From Bacillota bacterium (lineage in GTDB: Bacteria; Bacillota; Clostridia; Lachnospirales; Lachnospiraceae): a stretch of DNA of 54,918 nucleotides. The DNA is taken from assembly GCA_023415055.1 (NCBI GenBank), contig JAEZLZ010000143.1, positions 1 through 54,918 of the forward strand, given 5' to 3'. The translations under genes and the position numbers were made by a program. Each line of letters begins with the position of its first letter. Within the stretch, counting starts at the first letter, position 1. Below the pieces are notes generated by a model. That model searched no databases. It saw only the letters and a program-made list of their open reading frames with translations, and was not told where the DNA came from. Shown here one piece after another: positions 44,215 to 50,168 of the stretch.

Positions 44215-44898
44215 TTAGTTGCCATAGGTTAAATCTGCAAATGCTATAAAATTATTTTCATCATCTTCCCATCCATAAGATAACCAATTAAACAAATCAA
44301 AATAATCCCATTTCTCAAACCCGGTAAATTCCCCTTCATAACTCTCACAGACCTCATACCAATGATTAAATCCACCCATATCAAATTCTTTATCTGAACA
44401 AAGTCCATCATCATAAGTATAATAGAATGTATTCTTTGAAATACAATTCTTTTCAAAGATATCTATAAACTCGCTCTTGTTCTCAATATATTTATTTAAG
44501 ACAGCGTATCTTTTAGGATCTTTGTCAATCATAAATTTTGCATACAATCCAAATTGACCTTCATCATCTAGGTCTTCTCCTTTGTTTTTAGCCCATTTAT
44601 TAAAATCATCTTCAAGGCTGCTATAGTCGTATGACGAATTTACTTCCTTTTTCATAACTCGCTTTGCATGTAAAACATGAGATTCTAATCCATCAACTAA
44701 TCCTAGATATGAATAATCTCCATTTTCAAATTCATCCTCATCTAAGTTGTCATATTCATTATTGAACCTATTATATAATTCGAAAATTAATTTTATTTCC
44801 TCTATTTCCATTAATAAGTAATATACATCTACTGAATAATGTTCTACAGTAATATCTCCTCCATAGAGTATTACAGTCTGTGATGGTCTTGTTTTCAC
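44215..44898 (-). CDS. Acidic hypothetical protein, up to 227 aa
   Basis: Strongly acidic, aromatic-rich protein (YDNLDEDEFENGDYSYLG, FEKWDYFDLFNWLSYGW). Its charge and size recall DNA mimics or immunity proteins, but I recognise no family and the ArdA pattern does not fit convincingly. The frame opens with GTG 44898 without a good ribosome binding site; the ATG at 44811 is another possible start, so the first 29 residues are uncertain. A TTGAGT-17-TATAGA promoter lies about 50-80 bp upstream. It is separated from the next gene by about 220 bp, so it may be a single-gene unit. Confidence 0.6.
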   Translation of the reverse strand: MKTRPSQTVILYGGDITVEHYSVDVYYLLMEIEEIKLIFELYNRFNNEYDNLDEDEFENGDYSYLGLVDGLESHVLHAKRVMKKEVNSSYDYSSLEDDFNKWAKNKGEDLDDEGQFGLYAKFMIDKDPKRYAVLNKYIENKSEFIDIFEKNCISKNTFYYTYDDGLCSDKEFDMGGFNHWYEVCESYEGEFTGFEKWDYFDLFNWLSYGWEDDENNFIAFADLTYGN

Positions 44899-44948
44899 TA
44901 TGATATCTTGTATGATTTATATAGAAACCAATAATCACACTTTTCCTT

Positions 44949-44977
44949 TCTATATATTTTAAAGATTAAATACTCAA
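44949..44977 (-). promoter_or_regulatory. Possible promoter for the acidic protein
   Basis: On the minus strand TTGAGT (44972-44977) and TATAGA (44949-44954) are spaced by 17 nt in AT-rich DNA. The match is moderate and it overlaps the 3' end of a micro-ORF, so it is only a candidate. Confidence 0.35.
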
Positions 44978-45073
44978 AAACGCAGGTCTCGTGTATTCCT
45001 TACAGTCATCACCTGGAGGTTTGGATTGATATTGTTGTAAAATATACATTTGTATTTCATAATCATCTGTCAT
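44966..45073 (-). CDS. Micro-ORF, 35 aa, overlapping the previous one
   Basis: Starts MTDDYEIQMYILQQYQSKPP and ends ARG/Pro-containing (YTRPAFLSI). Its ATG overlaps the stop of the 33-aa ORF in an ATGA arrangement, a common sign of translational coupling. The family is not recognised. It could also be a remnant. Confidence 0.35.
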   Translation of the reverse strand: MTDDYEIQMYILQQYQSKPPGDDCKEYTRPAFLSI

Positions 45074-45171
45074 AACTCATATTTAGATAAATTCATTCCT
45101 TGCTTTTTGGCCATAGAAACTAGTTCCTCTTTTGATGCTTTTTCAATCTGCGTAATCTCTATTACTGCCAT
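45070..45171 (-). CDS. Micro-ORF, 33 aa, behind the WYL regulator
   Basis: Starts MAVIEITQIEKASKEELVSM and ends NLSKYEL. It reads like a short helical domain. The ATG lies 14 nt after the WYL stop codon, with no strong ribosome binding site, so translation may depend on coupling to the upstream gene. It overlaps the next micro-ORF by 4 nt. The pair may be a small regulatory module or the tail of a lost gene. Confidence 0.4.
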   Translation of the reverse strand: MAVIEITQIEKASKEELVSMAKKQGMNLSKYEL

Positions 45172-45185
45172 AAATCATTAAAGAT

Positions 45186-46175
45186 TTAAACATAAAAATC
45201 ATATAGCCGCATTACAGTTTCCTTCATCTTTTCAACAACACACTCAGGACCTATGAGCTTTACTCCTTCTCCGATAGAAATCACCCAGGCTAAAAACTGC
45301 TGACTGACTGCAACCTCGATACTTACCTTGAAGTGTTCATTATCACTTCTCATCATCTGTACATCTTTTCCAAACCGATCAATGATAACTCCAGCAAGTC
45401 TATTCTCACATTCAAGCTTTACTTTTTTTATCTCACCATCGTACATACCGAACATCTTCTTCGTATAGACTGCGATATCAAACTGATCAAATAATTCTTT
45501 TCCTTCTCGGTTCTCATTTGTCAGATCAATATGCAACATTTTATCCACGCGATAGTGTTTAATAATTCGAGCTTCACAATCATACCCAATAAGATAGTAA
45601 TTTTCACTATCCCAGGAAAGTGCCCAAGGACTAATACAGTAGAACTCTCCATTTTTACGTAATTCCATCTTCTTATCAGCATTCCATCGAAAGTATTGAA
45701 ACTTGATTTTTACATTAGAACCTATTGCCGTATGTATTATATCGACATTGTAATAGATACTCTCATTCATAGTCTTAATACGTTCTGTTACGTAAACCTG
45801 CCTCTGCAGCCGGGAAGCTTCAAACTTACTTCCTAAGTTTTCTATCTTCTTTATTAACTCATTTGATTTTTTAGCTGTGATGAATTTAGAAGACTGAACT
45901 GCATCAACCAATAACTTCAATTCTGCTAATTCAAAATTACGTTCTCCTACTCGGTAGTAATATGTTTTATTTCTTTGTTCTCCTATGATGTCCATACCAT
46001 AAAGTCGCAAAGCTTCAAAATCATCATATATACTTTTTCGTTCAGCAGTTACACCATATGCCTCTAAAGAAGAAAGTATTTCTGGCATGGTTATACTGTG
46101 CATTTCATCTGTTTTTTCTAATAGTATCTTCATCAAGTAAAGTAATTTCAGCTTTTGATTTACTCCCTTTGCCAT
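45186..46175 (-). CDS. WYL-domain transcriptional regulator
   Basis: A 329-aa regulator. The N-terminal winged helix (QKLKLLYLMKILLEK, KSIYDDFEALRLYGMDI) resembles DeoR/PafBC-type HTH domains. The WYL domain around residues 145-235 has the conserved SPWALSWDSENYYLIGYD and a following HYRVDKM. A C-terminal WCX-like extension covers about residues 255-325. I set the start at ATG 46175 because AGAGGA is correctly spaced before it; the longer frame from 46196 lacks a site. WYL regulators are common in BREX, CBASS and other defence islands and often repress them until a nucleic-acid or nucleotide signal appears. Its target here is not known; the palindrome downstream of the BREX promoter is one candidate. 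Confidence 0.88.
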   Translation of the reverse strand: MAKGVNQKLKLLYLMKILLEKTDEMHSITMPEILSSLEAYGVTAERKSIYDDFEALRLYGMDIIGEQRNKTYYYRVGERNFELAELKLLVDAVQSSKFITAKKSNELIKKIENLGSKFEASRLQRQVYVTERIKTMNESIYYNVDIIHTAIGSNVKIKFQYFRWNADKKMELRKNGEFYCISPWALSWDSENYYLIGYDCEARIIKHYRVDKMLHIDLTNENREGKELFDQFDIAVYTKKMFGMYDGEIKKVKLECENRLAGVIIDRFGKDVQMMRSDNEHFKVSIEVAVSQQFLAWVISIGEGVKLIGPECVVEKMKETVMRLYDFYV

Positions 46176-46270
46176 GTAATATCCTCTCATCGACATATAT
46201 TTCTTGTATTTTACATCTCATTAGGAAAAGAATACCACATTCGAAGTCAAATTTAAAGGACTTGCGCTCA

Positions 46271-46375
46271 TTATTTGTCATTTTTACACATATCATAATG
46301 AGAGCATCCCAAACAACAGGACTTGCATTCTCTTTTGTTACGTCCTACAAGCCAATATATAAATCTATGTAGCAT
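46271..46375 (-). CDS. Small Cys-rich protein, 34 aa
   Basis: The ORF contains RECKSCCLGCSHYDMCK, a compact C-x2-CC-x2-C-x5-C cluster able to bind zinc or an iron-sulfur centre. AAGGA is placed 7 nt before the ATG. It lies 34 bp behind the exonuclease gene on the same strand. Similar short Cys-rich ORFs occur in Lachnospiraceae genomes, as far as I remember, with no known function. Confidence 0.5.
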   Translation of the reverse strand: MLHRFIYWLVGRNKRECKSCCLGCSHYDMCKNDK

Positions 46376-46409
46376 TTAATATTCCTTCTTTCCAAGCAAC
46401 TAACTTTAT

Positions 46410-47084
46410 CTATGCGACTGAAAATCCTTCTATTTTAGTCTTAAATATCTCCCCTAGACAATATGTCATGGGTTTGCTTGGTCTTAAAGCTTCAATTATC
46501 GGATTCATTAATCTATTAAATTCATCAACATTCTTCGAAAGAGCATAAATAGATGCGGTATTTCTGGCATCCCAAAAAGCATCATGCATTTTCCCAACAA
46601 ACTTTTCTCCTATGGATCCAACTGCACATTCCAGTGATATCAATCTTTCAATCCCCAAAAGATCACAATACTCTCTCTGAAAATCGCGCCAGTTTTCTGT
46701 AATGCTGGAAAAAACCTCTGTTTCAACATTTTTTAAATGCATTTCACTCTTGAGCTGCTTTATATCACTGTCACTCCAAGCATAAATTTGAAGGTCATTT
46801 CCTTTACATTGATCTTCACACCATAATAAGAACTCTAATATAGCATCTTCAAAATGTGGTGCATTTTCAACAAGCTCATTGGTAATACCGGTTAAACGTG
46901 AATACTTTTCAGTGATTTCATTATACTCAGGCTTAACATATTGACGAAAGGAAGATATCTCAATCAATGATTCATCTAATATAACGGCACCAATTTCAAT
47001 TATCTCATTTTTACAAACATATCTCGCTTCCTTAAATTTTGGCAGAATTTCATTCATTTCAAAATCAACAAATATAGTTTTCAT
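46410..47084 (-). CDS. DEDDh-type 3'-5' exonuclease, diverged
   Basis: A 224-aa protein with an exonuclease (RNase T/DnaQ-like) fold. Motif I is TIFVDFEMN at residues 3-11, with EIIEIGAVILDE following. WSDSDIKQLKSE near residue 105 fits motif II, and GKMHDAFWDARNTASIYAL near residue 170 fits motif III with the His and Asp of the DEDDh class. The first half resembles KapD/ERI-1-like exonucleases. It acts on the 3' ends of DNA or RNA. The ATG at 47084 is preceded by GGGAAGGG. Four 11-bp direct repeats lie 32-75 bp upstream. Confidence 0.8.
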   Translation of the reverse strand: MKTIFVDFEMNEILPKFKEARYVCKNEIIEIGAVILDESLIEISSFRQYVKPEYNEITEKYSRLTGITNELVENAPHFEDAILEFLLWCEDQCKGNDLQIYAWSDSDIKQLKSEMHLKNVETEVFSSITENWRDFQREYCDLLGIERLISLECAVGSIGEKFVGKMHDAFWDARNTASIYALSKNVDEFNRLMNPIIEALRPSKPMTYCLGEIFKTKIEGFSVA

Positions 47085-47115
47085 AATGTATCCCTTCCCT
47101 CTCTAAAATACTGTC

Positions 47116-47159
47116 CTTTTTACTACCTTGATACTATCTTAATACTACCTTAATACTAT
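47116..47159 (-). repeat. Four 11-bp tandem repeats upstream of the exonuclease gene
   Basis: On the minus strand four units of the type GTAGTATTAAG follow each other without gaps; two are ATAGTAT variants and the last is GTAGTAAAAAG. The period of 11 bp is close to one turn of the helix, so identical faces would be presented to a DNA-binding protein. They lie in the 5' region of the gene at 46410-47084. The remainder of the 247-bp gap (47085-47331) is AT-rich without a clear gene. Confidence 0.6.
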
Positions 47160-47331
47160 CCTACAATATCAACTGTCCTATAAAACGGATTTGTAAAATT
47201 TCATCAAATACAAAAAATTCTTCCAAAACTCCTTTTATTAGTTATAAGAGTCTGCAAGAATCATTTTTATGATTTATTCAGTTTTAGTTTTCAGTTAATT
47301 AATACAATTATTTTATCTTTAAAACACTTAA

Positions 47332-47862
47332 TTATAGTGTCCGTCTTAACGCCTGATACACTCTGTTTGTCATCTCACAGTCTGCTAATGCTCTATGTGC
47401 CCCAGCGGTATTAATATCAAAATATTGGCACAGACTTGAAAGACTGTGACTTTTGATATTTCGTAAATGCCTGCGTGATAATAGTAGCGTATCTATGTAA
47501 TCATTATGAACCCCTGCTCCATATAACTCTTCACTAACTGCATTGATGAACTTCATATCAAAACTGATAATATTGTGCCCAAGTAAGGGGATTTCGCCCG
47601 TGAACTCAAGAAATTCAGTAAGAGCTGTATCAATCCCTGGAGAATTCCTCACCATCTGATTTGATATACCATTGATTCTTGTAATATAGTACGGAATGTT
47701 GTTCTTTGGCTTCACGAAACTGGAGTAGGTATCAACTACCCGATTGTTCTCAACCTTAATTGCACCAATTTCAATAATTTCATGTTCATAACAACTGAGC
47801 CCTGTTGTCTCAAGGTCAAAGACAACATAGGTATCGATAAATTGATCTATTCTCTTTCCCAC
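47332..47862 (-). CDS. DnaQ/PolC-like 3'-5' exonuclease
   Basis: A 176-aa single-domain DEDDh exonuclease: YVVFDLETTGLSCYEHEIIEIGA (motif I) at residues 12-34, LLGHNIISFDMKFI (motif II) near 95, and GAHRALADCEMTNRVYQAL (motif III) near 155. It resembles the exonuclease domain of PolC and free-standing epsilon-like proteins. The start is GTG 47862 with AGGAGG 5 nt upstream. It follows the deformylase-like gene by 26 bp and is probably co-transcribed with it. Its role in proofreading, repair or defence cannot be told from sequence. Confidence 0.88.
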   Translation of the reverse strand: MGKRIDQFIDTYVVFDLETTGLSCYEHEIIEIGAIKVENNRVVDTYSSFVKPKNNIPYYITRINGISNQMVRNSPGIDTALTEFLEFTGEIPLLGHNIISFDMKFINAVSEELYGAGVHNDYIDTLLLSRRHLRNIKSHSLSSLCQYFDINTAGAHRALADCEMTNRVYQALRRTL

Positions 47863-47888
47863 GAGTACCTCCTATGTACATCTCAAGG

Positions 47889-48299
47889 TCAAATAACTAT
47901 TCCGTCGCAGTGATCAATCTCGTGCTGAATAATCTGTGCAGTCCACCCTGTAAATGTCTGTCTCTGCTTCTTAAAATTCCGGTCCAGATAATCGACTTCA
48001 ATAGATTCATATCGAGTCGTCTTTCTCAAACCTACGAGTGACAGACAACCTTCCTCTGTCTCATATAGCTTTGCTTTCTTAATAATTACCGGATTAATCA
48101 TTGGGACACCCGTCATCCCGACGCTGTACACGATGATTCGCTTCTTTATTCCTATCATAATGGCTGCCAGACCGACGCAATGCTCTGCATTTGCCTTCAG
48201 ATTATCCAACAAATCATCAATAACTACAGCATCATCCAGTGTTGCCGGCTCCGATTTCTGCCCCAGGAATAATGCATCTTTTACAATTGATCTTACCAA
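47889..48299 (-). CDS. Peptide deformylase-like protein
   Basis: A 136-aa protein with the three deformylase motifs in order: CVGLAAIMIG (motif I), EEGCLSLVG (motif II with the metal Cys) and IQHEIDHCDGIVI (motif III with HExxH). In classical enzymes motif I is GxGxAAxQ; here the Gln that helps form the oxyanion hole is replaced by Met, as in a Clostridia subgroup that I remember with GLAANMIG-like motifs. Metal ligands are intact. It may deformylate special substrates or have a different role. The TTG start at 48299 follows AGGAG with 6 nt spacing. A coding-like remnant ends just upstream. Confidence 0.85.
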   Translation of the reverse strand: MVRSIVKDALFLGQKSEPATLDDAVVIDDLLDNLKANAEHCVGLAAIMIGIKKRIIVYSVGMTGVPMINPVIIKKAKLYETEEGCLSLVGLRKTTRYESIEVDYLDRNFKKQRQTFTGWTAQIIQHEIDHCDGIVI

Positions 48300-48308
48300 A
48301 ATAATCTC

Positions 48309-48425
48309 CTATTCCATAGCATTGCTTGATAGAGCAATACCTTCCTTACTTTTCACATAATTTGATGCATAACTCTTCTCTACATTCAAATATTCAGATT
48401 TACTAAAGCGTAGTTTGATAAAATT
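48309..48425 (-). pseudogene. Coding-like remnant between SUKH and deformylase-like genes
   Basis: Directly after the SUKH stop codon the same frame stays open for 38 codons (FIKLRFSKSEYLNVEKSYAS then KSKEGIALSSNAME) and stops inside the ribosome binding site region of the deformylase-like gene. It has no start codon of its own. This looks like the 3' end of an older gene that once preceded the deformylase gene, cut off when the SUKH/LHH/HerA cassette was inserted. I do not recognise the family. Confidence 0.4.
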
Positions 48426-48824
48426 TTACCTTGTAGACTTCGTTACATATTCCGTAAGCGATTTAGCGATTTGTCTTGGCTTAGCGTTCGGTATAGATTG
48501 ATATACCAATCCACTTTCATCTTGCCAGATAATTATACCGTCAATCCCAGTATTTTCAATAACATAAAACGTGTGCGGGATTTGTGGGTTGCTTTCCCAT
48601 TCTCTTTTTGTTGATTCAACAACGCTTAGCCGCTTGGATGCAACAACTCCCGTCAACTCGTGACCATTAGCCGCTACCGCTCCAAACTCGGCAACATACT
48701 CCCGATAGTCGACACCGAATTTCAAAGACAGCTGTTTTTCTGCCTTTGTAATCTCAGCTTCCGGTACGGGTTTCAAATAAACGAGGTCTGCATAAGACCT
48801 TAACGTAGCAATAATAGATGACAT
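48426..48824 (-). CDS. SMI1/KNR4 (SUKH-1) family immunity-type protein
   Basis: A 132-aa SUKH protein. EAEITKAEKQLSLKFGVDYREYVAEFGAVAAN is the typical SUKH start (helix, LP-x-Y-x2-Y/F-like pattern, G near residue 44), followed by VVASKRLSVVESTK, FYVIENTGIDGIIIWQDESG and LAKSLTEYV-like C-terminal helix. SUKH proteins are the most common immunity proteins for HNH-superfamily polymorphic toxins. It starts 12 bp behind the LHH nuclease gene with GGAGG before the ATG, so it is very likely the antidote of that nuclease. Length is normal for the family. Confidence 0.87.
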   Translation of the reverse strand: MSSIIATLRSYADLVYLKPVPEAEITKAEKQLSLKFGVDYREYVAEFGAVAANGHELTGVVASKRLSVVESTKREWESNPQIPHTFYVIENTGIDGIIIWQDESGLVYQSIPNAKPRQIAKSLTEYVTKSTR

Positions 48825-48836
48825 ATTCGTATCCTC

Positions 48837-50168
48837 CTAGAGTTTGAATGATATTCCAAGGTTTGAGGCGAAGTTGTTCATAGCAGATTTGACGCTATCT
48901 ACCGCCTCTGGCGTTGTACTCGCTACCAAATTAATAACACCTTGCCCCATTTCGACGGCTTTGTTTTTCAATACTTCGGCATTCTCAACTACCGCCGTTC
49001 TTGCGACTTCAATTTTGTCAACAACAACTTCTGTGCCACCAGTAGCCACTTCGATCGCTGTTGCGTATGCACCTGTTGCCACGGCGTATCCGACCATACC
49101 GCCAATCATTCCGGCTGCAAACCCAGCAGCGGTTCCAACACCGGGAACTATCGAGCCTAGCGTCGCTCCAGCGATGGCCGCACCTCCGATGCTTCCTGCA
49201 ACACCGACTGCACTTTCGCCTAAGTCATATGCAAGCTGTTTACCACTTATTTCGCCCTGAGCATAGCTTACCACTGAATCATATGAATCAATTCCGAATG
49301 CGATAGCGGCAGCTGGCACACTTGCATTGCCAAGCGTCCTAATCAATTCGTGGCTCGATTGCGCTGTTGCGCTTGCCACCGCCGAACTGATAAACCCTGT
49401 TCCATATCCTATAGCGAGCGCAGTTCCTGAATCCTTTGCGACTTCAACGAATGCATCTTTTGCGGTAATGTCACCGCTCATAACACCGCGCACATTTTCT
49501 ACTGTAGAAATAGCAGCTGTAATACTTGCGGCGGCTAATCCTGATTTTACGCCCGTTTCGTGAGCCTTTCCGACTGCTCGTGCAAAAGCGGATTTTTGCG
49601 TTACTTTTGCCTCCGAACGAGCCGCCAGATATTCTTTTTTTTCTAGTGGCCATTCATTGCCTTCGTCGTGAACTTCAGTCGGTTTGTTTTTGTCGTGTAA
49701 AACACTATCATTGCCTTTACCACGATGTTCGGATGTAGTTAACTCGGCGAGCGGAGAGTCCTTGTGCTGACCGATATGGTGAATTTCTACAGTCTGACCA
49801 TCTTTAGCAATAACATTATTGCCGTTTTTCATACGCTCTAAATTCGTCCGGCCAAACTCATCGGTTTGAGTCCAGTCAATGTCTGTTTTTAACAGGCACT
49901 TTCTGCCTGCGACTTCACCTTCCACAAGTCCGGCATCCTTATAGACTTTGAACTCTTCGGGCGAGCGTATCGCATTAACAATTTCGTCCGACCATCCAGT
50001 TTGTTCTTTGATAATCTGCGAAAGTCCGTCAATTCTGCCGAAAAAACCCTTCTCGGCAGTTATACTTGAAGTAAAACTTGCATTAAGTGTCATGACTTTT
50101 TCAGTCAAGTCAAATTTGATTTCATCCAAGCCGGATAGTTCAAAATACCCCATACTAAGCATCGACAA
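48837..50168 (-). CDS. LHH-type HNH nuclease toxin with glycine-rich C-terminus
   Basis: A 443-aa protein. The N-terminal 70 residues are unrecognised. Residues about 110-180 form an LHH/EndoVII-type HNH nuclease: WTQTDEFGRTNLERMKNG, QTVEIHHIGQHKDSPLAELT and SEHRGKGNDSVLHD. Residues about 205-400 are long Ala/Gly-rich hydrophobic stretches with GxxxG spacing (AVGVAGSIGGAAIAGATLG), which probably insert in or cross a membrane. Most polymorphic toxins carry the nuclease at the C-terminus; here it is N-terminal to the membrane-like part. The TTG start at 50168 has AGGAGG 6 nt upstream; an ATG two codons later is the alternative. It overlaps the HerA-like gene by 14 bp. The SUKH protein behind it is the likely immunity factor. 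Confidence 0.85.
   Translation of the reverse strand: MSMLSMGYFELSGLDEIKFDLTEKVMTLNASFTSSITAEKGFFGRIDGLSQIIKEQTGWSDEIVNAIRSPEEFKVYKDAGLVEGEVAGRKCLLKTDIDWTQTDEFGRTNLERMKNGNNVIAKDGQTVEIHHIGQHKDSPLAELTTSEHRGKGNDSVLHDKNKPTEVHDEGNEWPLEKKEYLAARSEAKVTQKSAFARAVGKAHETGVKSGLAAASITAAISTVENVRGVMSGDITAKDAFVEVAKDSGTALAIGYGTGFISSAVASATAQSSHELIRTLGNASVPAAAIAFGIDSYDSVVSYAQGEISGKQLAYDLGESAVGVAGSIGGAAIAGATLGSIVPGVGTAAGFAAGMIGGMVGYAVATGAYATAIEVATGGTEVVVDKIEVARTAVVENAEVLKNKAVEMGQGVINLVASTTPEAVDSVKSAMNNFASNLGISFKL

Noticed and set aside
44215..44898. ArdA-type anti-restriction protein
   Set aside because: The acidic character and the EKWDYFDLF segment recall it, but the rest of the sequence does not follow the family pattern.
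47116..47159. CRISPR array
   Set aside because: Units are 11 bp with no spacers; no cas genes in the window. No other array-like repeat was seen.
48844..49738. Plus-strand frames rich in Ala, Pro and Val opposite the LHH nuclease gene
   Set aside because: Their composition is the complement of Ala/Gly codons of the real gene; no start signals.
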